A stretch of 37,845 bases of DNA from Streptantibioticus silvisoli (GCF_027947535.2 NZ_JAAGKO020000064.1:1-37845), one strand, 5' to 3'. Shown: positions 28,283 to 37,118, counted from the stretch's first letter. Notes: generated from the sequence alone by a model not told the origin. Numbers and translations are program-made.

Positions 28283-30037
28283 TTACTCGACGCCGATCAG
28301 CAGCGGGCAGGTGTGCTGGCCGCCGGGGTGGACGACGGTGTCGACGGCCAGGTGGCCGGACTGGACGTGGGCCCGGAGGCGGTCGGCGAGGTCGTCGGGG
28401 GCGCCGGAGCCGAGCACCAGCGTGACCATCTCGCCGCCGGCCGCCAGCATGCGGTCCAGCACGATGCTGCCGGTCTCCACCAGGTTGCCGCCGATGACGG
28501 CGACGTCGCCGTCGATCATGCCGAGGGTGTCGCCGGCCTGGCAGACACCGGCCATGGTCCACGACTCGTGCTCGGCGACGGCGAGTTCGGCGAACCGGGT
28601 GGCGCCGGCCGCCGCGGTCATGGCGACGACGTCCTCGTCGAACCGCCGGCCGGGCTGGTGGACGGCGAGCGCGGCGATGCCCTGGACCGCGGAACGGGTG
28701 GGGATCAGGGCGACCCGGACGCCGTCGGCGCGCACCTGTTCGGCGGCGGCCGCGGCGGCGTCACGCGAGGCGTCGTCGCAGGGCAGCAGGACGACCTCGC
28801 GGGCGCCGGCCCCGCGCACGGCGTCGGCGATGTCGGCGCTGCCGGGGGCCCGGCCGTCGCGGTGCGGGACGGGCAGCGCGCCGGCCTCGGCGTACAGCGC
28901 GGCCAGCCCGTCGCCCTCGACGACGGCGACCACCGCGCGGGCCCGGTCGGCCGCCCCGCCGCTGTCCTGCGGCCGGTGGCGGGCGGCGTCGCCGAAGTGC
29001 GTGACGCGGATGCGGTACGGCCGGCCGGCCTCGACGCCGGCCTCGATCGCGGCGCCCGCGTCGTCGACGTGCACGTGGACGTTCCACAGCCCGTCGCCGC
29101 CGACGACGACCAGGCTGTCGCCGAGCGCGTCGAGCCGGGCCCGCAGCACGCCGACCGCGTCCTCGGGCGCCTCCAGCAGGTAGATGACCTCGAACGCGGG
29201 CCCGTCGTCCTCCTGGGCGGACGCGTCGGGGGCGGCCCGGTCGCGGACGGCCTCGGCGGAGCCGGTGACCTCGGCGCAGGCGGTCGCGGCAGCGGTGAAC
29301 GCGGCGCCGGCGGACGCGGCAGCGGCGAACGCGACGGGGGCCGGGCCCGGGTCGGGGGCGTGGCCGCTGATCGCCTCGGTGAGCGCGGCCAGCACCACGA
29401 CCAGGCCGCGGCCGCCCGCGTCGACCACCCCGGCGCGCTCCAGGACGCCGAGCTGGCCCGGGGTGGCCGCCAGCGCGTCCCGGGCGCCCCGGTGGGCGGC
29501 GGCGGCGACCGCGCCGAGCGGACCGCCGGCGACAACCTCGGGCGCGACGCCGTGCGCCGGAACGTCACGCGGCGCGGCGGCGAGGGCCCGGTCGGCGGCG
29601 TCGGCCGCGGCGGCGGCGACGGTGAGCATGGTGCCCTCGACCGGGTGGGCGACCGCCTGGTACGCGGCGGCGGCGGCCCGGCGCAGGGCGCGGCGCAGGC
29701 CCTCGGCGTCGCCGCGTTCGGCCAGTTCCTCGCTCATGCCGCGCAGCAGCTGGGCCAGGATCGTGCCGGAGTTGCCCCGGGCGCCGATCAGGGCGCCGTG
29801 CGCGAGGGCGCGGACCGCGTCGGGCAGCGGGAGCCGGCCGGGGTCGCCGGCCGCGTCCCAGGCGGCGTCCAGCGCGCGGGCGGCGGAGTCGACGGTCAGG
29901 TAGAGGTTGGTGCCGGTGTCGCCGTCCGCGACCGGATAGACGTTGATGGAGTCGATCTCCTCGCGGGCCCGGCCGAGCCGGCGCAGTGCCGTACCGCACC
30001 AGGTCCGCACCGTCGCTGCGTCGAGGGTGTGCGGCAC
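28283..30037 (-). CDS. FakA-like DhaL/DAK2-domain kinase
   Basis: A 584-residue protein with an N-terminal DhaL (DAK2) ATP-binding domain: INVYPVADGDTGTNLYLTV near residues 30-48 supplies the Asp residues that hold Mg-ADP, and GARGNSGTILAQLLRG follows. The long C-terminal part matches the FakA family, which phosphorylates fatty acids carried by a separate DegV/FakB protein (not in the window). In Streptomyces it is usually annotated DAK2 or dihydroxyacetone-kinase-like. The fatty-acid kinase role is inferred from other bacteria. The start is GTG 30035-30037 (MPHTLDAATV) with AAGGAG seven bases upstream; the stop is TAA, rare here. It is upstream of recG. Confidence 0.88.
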   Translation of the reverse strand: MPHTLDAATVRTWCGTALRRLGRAREEIDSINVYPVADGDTGTNLYLTVDSAARALDAAWDAAGDPGRLPLPDAVRALAHGALIGARGNSGTILAQLLRGMSEELAERGDAEGLRRALRRAAAAAYQAVAHPVEGTMLTVAAAAADAADRALAAAPRDVPAHGVAPEVVAGGPLGAVAAAAHRGARDALAATPGQLGVLERAGVVDAGGRGLVVVLAALTEAISGHAPDPGPAPVAFAAAASAGAAFTAAATACAEVTGSAEAVRDRAAPDASAQEDDGPAFEVIYLLEAPEDAVGVLRARLDALGDSLVVVGGDGLWNVHVHVDDAGAAIEAGVEAGRPYRIRVTHFGDAARHRPQDSGGAADRARAVVAVVEGDGLAALYAEAGALPVPHRDGRAPGSADIADAVRGAGAREVVLLPCDDASRDAAAAAAEQVRADGVRVALIPTRSAVQGIAALAVHQPGRRFDEDVVAMTAAAGATRFAELAVAEHESWTMAGVCQAGDTLGMIDGDVAVIGGNLVETGSIVLDRMLAAGGEMVTLVLGSGAPDDLADRLRAHVQSGHLAVDTVVHPGGQHTCPLLIGVE

Positions 30038-30155
30038 CGGGACTCCTTGACGGGCGCTGGGCGGACGGGCGGGCGGTCCGCCCGACCCTAGTGCCTCCGC
30101 TCCCGCCACCGGATGACGCCCGCCCCGGCACCGCGCTGCGCCGGGCCGGGCGCCG

Positions 30156-30281
30156 CCGGAGGAAGCCGCGGGGTGCGTGCGCGCGCCGGGGCCGCGCCGG
30201 AGGAAGGCGGAAGGCGGAAGACGGAAGGCGGAGGCTCGGAGGACGTCGCACCGGAGGAAGCCGAAGGCCCGCACCGGAGGA
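30156..30281. repeat. CCGGAGGA repeats and AAGGCGG heptamer run
   Basis: CCGGAGGA occurs at 30156, 30197, 30251 and 30274, the last two in the context GCACCGGAGGA. Between them, AAGGCGG is repeated four times in exact 7-bp register (30204-30231, third copy AAGACGG), making a 36-nt tract of purines interrupted only by a C every seventh base. Confidence 0.7.
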
Positions 30282-30337
30282 CGGCGAAGCCCAGACCGGC
30301 GTCCGCGCCGCAGGCCCCGACCGCACCGGCCAGCCTG

Positions 30338-30406
30338 CCTCCCTGGCCCGCGTCAGCCCGCCTCCCCGGCCCGCGTCAGGCCGCTCCCCCGGTCCGCGCC
30401 CGTCGC
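30338..30406. repeat. 23-bp tandem repeat, about three copies
   Basis: Copies at 30338-30360 and 30361-30383 differ at two positions (shared parts CCTCCC and GGCCCGCGTCAG); a third, diverged copy follows (CTCCCCCGGTCCGCG...). Pyrimidine-rich on the plus strand. Confidence 0.65.
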
Positions 30407-30497
30407 CGCGTTCGGGGCCCGGCGCCGTCCCCGACGTGCGCCGCGGCCTCCCCCGGCGCGGCTCCCGCGGCGAGAGGTGTGCGCCGGTCATGGTAAT

Positions 30498-30532
30498 TTC
30501 GTGGGGCGGGAGCAGGCGTTGTATGCTGCTCC
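30498..30532 (+). promoter_or_regulatory. rpmB promoter with an inverted repeat over the -10
   Basis: TTCGTG (30498-30503), 18-bp spacer, TATGCT (30522-30527). An inverted repeat GGAGCAG (30509-30515) / CTGCTCC (30526-30532) overlaps the -10, a layout suited to a repressor or to an early RNA hairpin. About 110 nt precede the rpmB start. Confidence 0.5.
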
Positions 30533-30637
30533 GGTTGCGCCCGGTACCGATCGGGCATTCCTCCCGGCCAGGTGCTCTGTTCATGGGGTTCCGGCTGGGA
30601 TCCACCGTACGTGCATCTGAAGTCTTTGGAGTGACCC

Positions 30638-30823
30638 GTGGCTGCCAACTGCGACGTCTGCGGCAAGGGGCCGGGCTTCGGCAACAACATCTCGCACTCG
30701 CACCGCCGTACTCGCCGTCGTTGGAACCCCAACATCCAGACGGTGCGTGCCGTGGTCGGTCGGACGCCGAAGCGCCTCAATGTCTGCACCTCGTGCATCA
30801 AGGCCGGCAAGGTCGCGCGCTGA
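30638..30823 (+). CDS. rpmB: 50S ribosomal protein L28
   Basis: A 61-residue ribosomal protein, [20 protein letters not shown] at the N-terminus, with C5xxC8 and CTSC near the C-terminus forming a zinc-binding pair. This is the cysteine-containing form. [18 protein letters not shown] is the conserved rRNA-binding stretch. The start is GTG 30638, with TTGGAG about nine bases upstream. It is monocistronic: its own promoter and a clear Rho-independent terminator bracket it. Confidence 0.97.
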   Translation: MAANCDVCGKGPGFGNNISHSHRRTRRRWNPNIQTVRAVVGRTPKRLNVCTSCIKAGKVAR

Positions 30824-30861
30824 CGTCTCAGTCGTCGTAGCGCGGCCGAGCGGCTTCCGAG

Positions 30862-30894
30862 AGCCGGTCCACCCTCCGGGGAGGACCGGCTTTT
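30862..30894 (+). terminator. Rho-independent terminator of rpmB
   Basis: AGCCGGTCC (30862-30870) pairs with GGACCGGCT (30883-30891), followed by TTTT: a 9-bp GC-rich stem with a T-tract, the most classical terminator in the window. It begins 38 nt past the rpmB stop and may also serve the convergent thiD. Confidence 0.88.
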
Positions 30895-30978
30895 CGCATG
30901 CCCCGCGGCAGCCGGGCGCACCCGCGGGACCCGCGGCCCCGGGCGGCGACCGCCGTCGGCGGGACCGCCGGCGGTGCG

Positions 30979-31800
30979 TCAGCGGGACCGCCAGCCGTGG
31001 TCGACCGGGCCGATGCCGCCGCCGAGCGGGAAGCCGGCGGCGATCGCGCCGGTGACGTAGCGCTTGGCCGAGCCGACTGCCGCCGGGACGGCCGCGCCGC
31101 GGGCCAGCTGGACGGCGATCGCGGTGGCCAGCGCGCAACCGGTGCCGTGGGTGTGCCGGTTGGGGTGGCGGGCGGCGCGGAACCAGTGCTCGCCGGTGCC
31201 GTCGGTCAGCAGGTCGGCCGCGGCGCCGCCGGGCAGGTGGCCGCCCTTGACCAGCACCCAGCGCGGTCCGTACGCCAGCAGTGCCGCGGCGGCCTCGCGC
31301 ATGCCGTCCTCGCCGGTCACCCGTACCCCGGTCAGCCAGCCGGCCTCGTCGAGGTTGGGGGTGAGCACGGTGGCGCGCGGCAGCAGCCGTTCGCGCAGGG
31401 TGCGCAGGGCGTCCGGCGCCAGCAGCGGGTCGCCGTGCTTGGAGACGCCGACCGGGTCGACCACCACGGGGACCCGGTCGCCGAGGCCGGCCAGCAGATC
31501 GGCCACGGTGCCGGCGAGTTCGGCGGAGGCCAGCATGCCGGTCTTGACCGCGTCCACGCCGATGTCATCGGTGACCGCGCGGAACTGCGCGCGTACCGCC
31601 TCGGCGGGCAGCGGCCAACTGCCATGCACCCCTTGCGAGTTCTGCGCGGTGACGGCGGTGACGACGCTCATGCCGTACGCGCCGAGCGCCGCGGCCGTCT
31701 TCAGGTCGCCCTGTAGGCCGGCGCCGCCGCCGCAGTCCGATCCGGCGACGGACAGCACCCGTGGCGGCACCGCGCGCGGCGGGCCCGGAGGATTGCTCAT
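30979..31800 (-). CDS. thiD: Hydroxymethylpyrimidine/phosphomethylpyrimidine kinase ThiD
   Basis: Thiamine synthesis: phosphorylates HMP and HMP-P to HMP-PP. It has 273 residues of the ribokinase-like fold. [19 protein letters not shown] is the diagnostic N-terminal motif, then [42 protein letters not shown], and the catalytic anion-hole motif [12 protein letters not shown] near the C-terminus. The start ATG at 31798-31800 (MSNPPG) is preferred; a TTG three codons upstream is possible. It lies 93 bp downstream of thiL on the same strand, a natural functional pair. Confidence 0.94.
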   Translation of the reverse strand: MSNPPGPPRAVPPRVLSVAGSDCGGGAGLQGDLKTAAALGAYGMSVVTAVTAQNSQGVHGSWPLPAEAVRAQFRAVTDDIGVDAVKTGMLASAELAGTVADLLAGLGDRVPVVVDPVGVSKHGDPLLAPDALRTLRERLLPRATVLTPNLDEAGWLTGVRVTGEDGMREAAAALLAYGPRWVLVKGGHLPGGAAADLLTDGTGEHWFRAARHPNRHTHGTGCALATAIAVQLARGAAVPAAVGSAKRYVTGAIAAGFPLGGGIGPVDHGWRSR

Positions 31801-31893
31801 ACCGGGCAACCTAACCGCTGCCGGACCGCATCCGGTGACGCCGTCCGCAGGCGGCGGTGAACTCCCGGCGAACGGCGGCCCGGCGCGGCCCGG

Positions 31894-32853
31894 TCACGCG
31901 TCGCCGAAGTGCTCCCAGCCGCCGGCCGCCTCCCACGGGGCGCCGTTGACGGTGACCTGCGGCCGGCCGGCCGGCGGGCGGACCTCGCCGATGATCTTCC
32001 ACCGGGCGGGGAGCTTGGTGCCGGACGGGAAGGTGGCCACGATGGCGTGGTCCTCGCCGCCGGTGAGCACCCAGCGCACCGGGTCGACGCCGACCGCGTG
32101 GCCGATGTCGCGCATCTGGGCCGGGATGTCGAGGTCGCCCGAGCGCAGGTCGATCACCACGCCGCTGGCGTCCGCGATGTGGCCGAGGTCGGCGATCAGG
32201 CCGTCGCTGACGTCGGTCATGGCGGTGGCGCCGAGATCGGCGGCGGCGGGTCCGGCGTGGTACGGGGGCTCGGGTCTGCGGTGCGCCTCGACGAACGCCC
32301 GCGGACTGCGGAAGCCGCGGGAGAGCACCGCGAAGCCGGCCGCCGACCAGCCCAGCCAGCCGGTGACCGCGACCACGTCGCCGGGCCGGGCGCCGGAGCG
32401 GGTGACCGGTTCGCGGTTGCCCAGGTTGCCCAGCGCGGTGATCGCGACGGTGATGGTCGCGCCGCGCACCACGTCGCCGCCGACCACCGCGGCGCCGGCC
32501 ACCTGGCACTCGTCGCGCAGCCCGTCCATCAGCTCCACCGGCCAGGTCGCCGGCAGGTCGGGCGGCACCACCAGGCCGAGCAGCAGCGCGGTGGGCACCG
32601 CGCCCATCGCCGCGATGTCGGCGAGGTTCTGGGCGGCCGCCTTGCGCCCGACGTCGTAGGCGGTGGACCAGTCGCGCCGGAAGTGGTTGCCCTCCAGCAG
32701 CACGTCGGTACTGGCCACCACCCGCCGGTCCGGGGTGGCGACGACCGCCGCGTCGTCCCCCGGTCCGAGGGCGACGGCCGCGGTGGTGGTGAGCCGGGAC
32801 GTCAACTCCCTGATGAGCCCGAACTCCCCGAGCTCCCCCACGGTCCCCTTCAT
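31894..32853 (-). CDS. thiL: Thiamine-monophosphate kinase ThiL
   Basis: Final step of thiamine pyrophosphate synthesis: phosphorylates thiamine monophosphate. It has 319 residues of the PurM-like fold: MKGTVGELGEFGLIREL, then GPGDDAAVV (metal-binding Asp pair), STDVLLEGNHFRRDW, the Asp-rich DIAAMGAVPTALLLGL, VGGDVVRG, and TDVSDGLIADLGHI followed by TGGEDHA. All motifs look intact. The ATG at 32851-32853 has AAGGAG eight bases upstream. Probably an operon with thiD. A hairpin sits in its leader region. Confidence 0.95.
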   Translation of the reverse strand: MKGTVGELGEFGLIRELTSRLTTTAAVALGPGDDAAVVATPDRRVVASTDVLLEGNHFRRDWSTAYDVGRKAAAQNLADIAAMGAVPTALLLGLVVPPDLPATWPVELMDGLRDECQVAGAAVVGGDVVRGATITVAITALGNLGNREPVTRSGARPGDVVAVTGWLGWSAAGFAVLSRGFRSPRAFVEAHRRPEPPYHAGPAAADLGATAMTDVSDGLIADLGHIADASGVVIDLRSGDLDIPAQMRDIGHAVGVDPVRWVLTGGEDHAIVATFPSGTKLPARWKIIGEVRPPAGRPQVTVNGAPWEAAGGWEHFGDA

Positions 32854-32900
32854 CCGACTCGCTCCTTCGCCAAGACCGGCAACGCAGCCCCCTTCACCCG

Positions 32901-32919
32901 GCGGCCCGTTGCGGGCCGC
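32901..32919 (-). other. Hairpin upstream of thiL
   Basis: GCGGCCCG-TTG-CGGGCCGC: perfect 8-bp arms with a 3-nt centre, 48-66 nt upstream of the thiL ATG. It could be a leader-RNA stem or an operator. It does not resemble a TPP riboswitch. Confidence 0.5.
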
Positions 32920-33065
32920 ACCGCGTCCATAGCGTCAATACAGCACACGTTCCGCTCCCCCGGCGCGCCGGGCCCGCCGGGACGGGGGTCTCCCCGTGCC
33001 ACAGGCTGACGCGGTACCGTTGCGGTCCTTTCCCACATGATCCCCGTAGCCGCCGTGGAGGTTTC

Positions 33066-33299
33066 GTGGTCCAGGCGTACATCCTGATCCAGACCGAGGT
33101 CGGCAAGGCCACCGCGGTCGCGGAGACGATCTCCGGCATCCCCGGTGTCATGCTGGCCGAAGACGTGACGGGCCCGTACGACGTCATCGTCCGGGCCCAG
33201 GCCGACACCGTCGACCAGCTGGGACACATGGTGGTCGCCCGGGTCCAGCAGGTGGACGGCATCACCCGCACGCTCACCTGTCCCGTGGTCCACATCTGA
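33066..33299 (+). CDS. Stand-alone Lrp/AsnC ligand-binding (RAM) domain
   Basis: A 77-residue protein made only of the alpha/beta ligand-binding and oligomerisation domain of Lrp/AsnC regulators, with no DNA-binding helix-turn-helix. MVQAYILIQTEVGKATAVAE and GVMLAEDVTGPYDVIVRAQA are the usual strands and the conserved GPYD turn. Such single-domain proteins bind amino acids and may modulate full-length Lrp proteins; the partner is unknown. The start is GTG 33066 with GTGGAGG nearby. A possible -10 TACCGT is at 33015-33020, without a good -35. Divergent from thiL. Confidence 0.88.
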   Translation: MVQAYILIQTEVGKATAVAETISGIPGVMLAEDVTGPYDVIVRAQADTVDQLGHMVVARVQQVDGITRTLTCPVVHI

Positions 33300-33335
33300 C
33301 CCCGTCCCCCGGCGCGGTTGCCCCGCGTCCCGTCT

Positions 33336-33368
33336 CCCGGGCCGGCCCGGGCCACCTGCCCGGTGGCC
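33336..33368 (+). terminator. Palindrome and hairpin after the Lrp-like gene
   Basis: CCCGGGCCGGCCCGGG (33336-33351) is a perfect 16-bp palindrome. It is followed by GGCCACC-n5-GGTGGCC (33350-33368). Located 37-69 nt past the stop; no T-tract. Confidence 0.4.
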
Positions 33369-33396
33369 GGTGGCCGGTCCGTCCTATGCTCGGCCG

Positions 33397-33960
33397 GTGA
33401 ACTTCTCGCTCCCCGTCCCGTCCCCCGCGCCGCCCGCCTCCGCCCGCCGGCCCCCGCGCCGGTCCGTGGCGGGCCGTCCGGCCGCCCGCGTACTGGCCGC
33501 CGTGTGCTGCCTGCTGCCGCTGGCCGCCTGCGGGAGCGACCGGCAGCAGGTGGCGGCGCCGCGTCCGGCGGGCGCGGCGGCGCGGGACTGCCTCGCCCTG
33601 CACCGGGTGCTGCCGAAGTCGCTGCACGGGCTGGCCCGGCGTACCACCTCACCGTCGTCGGACTTCACCGCCGCCTGGGGTTCGCCGGCCATCGTGCTGC
33701 GCTGCGGGGTGCCGCGCCCGGCCCTGCTGACGCCCGGCTCGGCCGGTTACGACCCGAACGCCGAGGCCGCCGACCTCGGCGGCGTCAACTGGCTGCCGCA
33801 GACGACGCACCAGGTCGACGTGCTCATGACGACCACCGGGCGGCAAGCCTACGTGGAGGTGACCGTCCCCGCCCAGTACACGGGGAAGGCCGACTCCACC
33901 GACAGCCTGACGACGCTGGGGACGCTGGTCCGCAAAACCGTTCCTGCCGAGCTGGACTGA
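33397..33960 (+). CDS. DUF3515 family lipoprotein
   Basis: A 187-residue protein. A hydrophobic stretch, VLAAVCCLLPLAACGSD, ends in a lipobox (LAAC), so it is probably an exported, lipid-anchored protein. The mature part (RDCLALHRVLPKSLHGLARR, WGSPAIVLRCGV, VNWLPQTT) is the DUF3515 family of actinobacteria, always next to ddl and of unknown role. The start is uncertain: GTG 33397 gives MNFS, which fits my memory of homologues, but the n-region is then long. GTG 33466 (MAGRPAARVLAAV) would give a textbook 22-residue lipoprotein signal; GTG 33370 is also in frame. No strong ribosome binding site is seen before any of them. Confidence 0.82.
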   Translation: MNFSLPVPSPAPPASARRPPRRSVAGRPAARVLAAVCCLLPLAACGSDRQQVAAPRPAGAAARDCLALHRVLPKSLHGLARRTTSPSSDFTAAWGSPAIVLRCGVPRPALLTPGSAGYDPNAEAADLGGVNWLPQTTHQVDVLMTTTGRQAYVEVTVPAQYTGKADSTDSLTTLGTLVRKTVPAELD

Positions 33961-34001
33961 CCGGCCGGAACGGATCGGCGGGGGGCGGGCCGGACCGCGG
34001 G

Positions 34002-35171
34002 TCAGCGCAGCCCGGTCGGCCGGCGCAGCGCGGTGCGCAGCAACTGGTCGATCAGCTCCGGGTAGCTCAGGCCGCTGGCCTGCCACATCCGCGGGTACAT
34101 CGAGATCGGGGTGAACCCCGGCATGGTGTTGATCTCGTTGATGACGAACTCGCCGTCGTCGGTGAGGAAGAAGTCGGCGCGGGCCAGGCCCTCGCCGGAG
34201 ACCGCCTCGAAGGCCGCCACCGCCAGCCGCTGGACCTCGGCCGTCTCCGCACCGGTCAGCGGCGCGGGCACCACGCCCTCGGCGGAGTCGATGTACTTGG
34301 CCTCGAAGTCGTAGAAGTCGAACCCGTCGGCGGGCGGGATCCAGGCGGGCACGCTGGCGCGCGGGCCCTCCTCGAACTCCAGCACGCCGCACTCGATCTC
34401 GCGGCCGGTCAGCAGCGCCTCGACCAGCACCTTGGGGTCCTCCCGGCGGGCGCGTTCGATCGCCTCGTCCAGACCGGCCGGGCCGGTGACCCGGGTGATG
34501 CCGATCGAGGAGCCGGCCCGGGCCGGCTTGACGAACAGCGGCCAGCCGTGGGTGCCGGCGAACGCCACCACGCGGGCCCGCACCGCCGAGGGGTCCTGCT
34601 CCCACTCGCGCGGCCGGACCACCTGGTACGGGCCGACGTTCAGCCCGAACGAGGTGAAGACCCGCTTCATGTACTCCTTGTCCATGCCGACCGCGGAGGC
34701 CAGCACACCGGCCCCCACGTACGGCACGCCGGACAGCTCCAGCAGCCCCTGGAGGGTGCCGTCCTCGCCGTACGGGCCGTGCAGCACCGGGAAGACCACG
34801 TCGACCTGGCCGAGCGCCTTGGGCACCGCGCCGGGCTCGGTGTAGACCACCTCGCGGTTGACCGGGTCGACCGGCAGCGCGACGGTGCCGTCCAGCGACC
34901 CGGCCAGCGACGCCACGTCCGGCAGCGTGCGGCCGTCGATGACCATCCGGTCCGGTTCGTCGGCGGTCAGCGCCCAGCGCCCGTCGGCGGTGATGCCGAT
35001 GGGCAGGACGTCGTAACGCTCCCGGTCGATGGCGCGCAGCACGGCGCCCGCGGTGACCACCGAGACGGCGTGTTCGGAGCTGCGGCCGCCGAAGACGACG
35101 GCGACCCGCGGCTTGCGGCCGGCCGGGTCGCGGGGCAGCGAGGGGCTGGAGGATGCAGTCATGTCGCTCAT
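34002..35171 (-). CDS. ddl: D-alanine--D-alanine ligase
   Basis: Makes the D-Ala-D-Ala dipeptide for peptidoglycan precursors, in the cytoplasm. It has 389 residues. The N-terminal GGRSSEHAVSVVTA, the VFPVLHGPYGEDGTLQGLLE core and VGMDKEYMKRVF are followed by ATP-grasp motifs FVKPARAGSSIGI, FDFYDFEAKYIDS, and the metal-binding RADFFLTDDGEFVINEINTM. All key residues look present, so it should be the normal vancomycin-sensitive D-Ala-D-Ala type, not a D-Ala-D-Lac ligase. The ATG at 35169-35171 (MSDMTASS); a second ATG three codons in is possible. 34 bp after gpsA. Confidence 0.96.
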   Translation of the reverse strand: MSDMTASSSPSLPRDPAGRKPRVAVVFGGRSSEHAVSVVTAGAVLRAIDRERYDVLPIGITADGRWALTADEPDRMVIDGRTLPDVASLAGSLDGTVALPVDPVNREVVYTEPGAVPKALGQVDVVFPVLHGPYGEDGTLQGLLELSGVPYVGAGVLASAVGMDKEYMKRVFTSFGLNVGPYQVVRPREWEQDPSAVRARVVAFAGTHGWPLFVKPARAGSSIGITRVTGPAGLDEAIERARREDPKVLVEALLTGREIECGVLEFEEGPRASVPAWIPPADGFDFYDFEAKYIDSAEGVVPAPLTGAETAEVQRLAVAAFEAVSGEGLARADFFLTDDGEFVINEINTMPGFTPISMYPRMWQASGLSYPELIDQLLRTALRRPTGLR

Positions 35172-35205
35172 GTCGCCAAGACCCTACCGTTTGGTCGTGT
35201 GCAGG

Positions 35206-36210
35206 TCAGCGACGCTCGGCCTTGGCGGAGCGCGCCATCAGTTCCTTCAGGGCCACCAGGGGTGGTTTGCCCTCGTGGACGATGTCGACCACCGTCTCGG
35301 TGATCGGTACCTCGACGCCGTGCCGGCGGGCCAGATCCAGTACCGATTCGCAGGACTTGACGCCCTCGGCGACCTGTTTGGTCACCGCCAGCGTCTCCTG
35401 GAGGGTCATGCCGCGGCCGAGGTTGACGCCGAAGGTGTTGTTGCGCGACAGCGGGGAGGCGCAGGTGGCGGCCAGGTCGCCGAGGCCGGCCAGCCCGGCG
35501 AAGGTGTGCGCGTCGGCGCCCATCGCCAGGCCCAGCCGGGTGGTCTCGGCCAGGCCGCGGGTGATCAGCGACGCCTTGGCGTTGTCGCCCAGGCCCATGC
35601 CCTGCGCGATGCCCACCGCGAGGCCGATGACGTTCTTGACCGCGCCGCCGAGTTCGCAGCCCACCACGTCGGTGCTGGTGTACGGGCGGAAGTAGGCGGT
35701 GTGGCAGGCGGCCTGGATGCGGACCGCCACCGCCTCGTCCTGGCAGGCGATCACGCAGGCGGCCGGCTGGCGTTCGGCGATCTCCGGGGCGAGGTTGGGG
35801 CCGGACAGCACCGCGACCCGCTCGGGACCGGCGTGCGCGGCCTCGGCGATCACCTCGGTCATCCGCTTGGCGGTGCCCAGCTCGACGCCCTTCATCAGGC
35901 TGACCAGGACCGCGTCCGGCGGCAGCAGGTCCGCCCAGGCGGCCAGGTTGGCCCGCAGCGTCTGCGACGGCACGGCCAGGAAGACGAACTCGGCGCCGTG
36001 TGCCGCCCGCGCCGGGTCGGTGGTGGCCCGTACCCCGGGCGGCAGTTCGGCGCCCGGCAGGTAGTCGGGGTTGGTGCGGGTGGTGTTGATGGTCGCCGCC
36101 TGTTCGGCCCGGCGGCACCACAGGGTGACCTCGCAGCCCGCGTCGGCCAGGATCATGGCGAACGCCGTGCCCCAGGAGCCGGCGCTGTACACCGCGCAAC
36201 GCGTCGTCAC
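35206..36210 (-). CDS. gpsA: Glycerol-3-phosphate dehydrogenase [NAD(P)+]
   Basis: Reduces dihydroxyacetone phosphate to sn-glycerol-3-phosphate for phospholipid synthesis. It has 334 residues. The nucleotide-binding loop reads [14 protein letters not shown], with Ser in place of the first Gly of the usual GxGSWGTA, as I recall for Streptomyces enzymes. Further motifs are [33 protein letters not shown], the catalytic Lys in [15 protein letters not shown] and [14 protein letters not shown]. The start is GTG 36208-36210, overlapping the plsC stop (GTGA), so coupling is likely. With plsC upstream, the pair supplies glycerol-3-phosphate and acylates lysophosphatidate. Confidence 0.96.
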   Translation of the reverse strand: MTTRCAVYSAGSWGTAFAMILADAGCEVTLWCRRAEQAATINTTRTNPDYLPGAELPPGVRATTDPARAAHGAEFVFLAVPSQTLRANLAAWADLLPPDAVLVSLMKGVELGTAKRMTEVIAEAAHAGPERVAVLSGPNLAPEIAERQPAACVIACQDEAVAVRIQAACHTAYFRPYTSTDVVGCELGGAVKNVIGLAVGIAQGMGLGDNAKASLITRGLAETTRLGLAMGADAHTFAGLAGLGDLAATCASPLSRNNTFGVNLGRGMTLQETLAVTKQVAEGVKSCESVLDLARRHGVEVPITETVVDIVHEGKPPLVALKELMARSAKAERR

Positions 36211-36941
36211 TTGGCGATTCCTTCGTGCTGGTTGCCCTTGTTCCTGCGCGGGTCGTACCGCTCGGCCGGAGCCTGCTCGCCGCGCAGTTCGGCGACCAGT
36301 GCGGTCACCGAGTCCATGATGGCCTCGGTGACCTTGCGCAGCAGCTCGGCGGTCATCTCCTCGCCGTAGAACGCCGACAGGTCCACCGGGGGGCCGGCCA
36401 GCACCCGGTTGGTCTTGCGCGGGAACGGCCGCGGCCGGCTGGAGTACGGCGCCAGCAGCTCGTTGGAGCCCCACTGGGCGACCGGGACGACCGGCGCGCG
36501 GGTCAGCAGCGCGACCCGGGCGATGCCGGTCTTGCCGATCATCGGCCACAGCTGCGGGTCGCGGGTGAGGGTGCCCTCGGGGTAGAACACGACGCATTCA
36601 CCGGCGTTGACGGCCTCGACCGCGGCACGGAACGCGCCGGCCGCGTCGGCGGTGGCGCGGTAAACCGGAATCTGGCCGGTGTTGCGCATGAAGGAGCCGA
36701 TGAAGAACGGTTTGAAGAGCCCGTCCTTGGCCAGGAACCGCGGGACGCGTCCGGTGTTGTACTGGAAATGCGCGTAGCACAGCGGATCGATCAAGGAAGT
36801 GTGATTCACGGCGGTGAGGAAACCGCCCTCGGCCGGAATGTTCTCCATTCCCCGCCAGTCCCGCTTGAAGGCCGCAATGAGGGGCGGCTTCGCGATGACG
36901 GCGGCCAAGCGGTACCAGAAGCCGATTCTGCGGCGGGACAC
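36207..36941 (-). CDS. plsC: 1-acyl-sn-glycerol-3-phosphate acyltransferase PlsC
   Basis: Membrane-associated acyltransferase that makes phosphatidic acid. It has 244 residues. Catalytic motif I is NHTSLIDP (HX4D). [20 protein letters not shown] precedes the substrate loop with Arg (PVYRAT). Motif III is [10 protein letters not shown] and motif IV VPVAQWG. Its N-terminus ([20 protein letters not shown]) is amphipathic rather than a clear transmembrane helix. The start is GTG 36939-36941, with a strong GAGGAGGAG upstream. First gene of plsC-gpsA-ddl, divergent from cofC. Confidence 0.94.
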   Translation of the reverse strand: MSRRRIGFWYRLAAVIAKPPLIAAFKRDWRGMENIPAEGGFLTAVNHTSLIDPLCYAHFQYNTGRVPRFLAKDGLFKPFFIGSFMRNTGQIPVYRATADAAGAFRAAVEAVNAGECVVFYPEGTLTRDPQLWPMIGKTGIARVALLTRAPVVPVAQWGSNELLAPYSSRPRPFPRKTNRVLAGPPVDLSAFYGEEMTAELLRKVTEAIMDSVTALVAELRGEQAPAERYDPRRNKGNQHEGIAK

Positions 36942-37118
36942 CAGGACTCCTCCTCGATTGGCGCTGTCCAGGGCGGCCCCGGCTCGCTGCGGAGCAGGCG
37001 ACACGGCACGTGGACAGCCGCACAAGTGTGGCCCCGGGCCGACGCTGTGTCGAGAAGCGCCCGCCCGGCGCGTAGGGACACGGTAGTCCCCGTCCGCGGG
37101 ACGCCCGGCGCAGGCCGC

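Larger units (their letters stand above)
30038..30497. other. Repeat-rich region between fakA-like gene and rpmB promoter, no gene
   Basis: A divergent region (600 bp in total to rpmB) without a supportable gene. It holds four CCGGAGGA copies, a heptamer repeat and a 23-bp repeat, all listed separately. The fakA promoter could not be identified. Confidence 0.5.

Noticed and set aside
25508-30091. A 1527-codon open frame on the plus strand across recG, the repeat array and fakA
   Set aside because: Mirror image of recG and fakA, Gly/Ala-rich, no recognisable fold, and it runs through a 16-bp array that cannot encode a stable repeat.
32901-32919. TPP riboswitch in the thiL leader
   Set aside because: Only a simple stem is present; the conserved thi-box sequences are absent.
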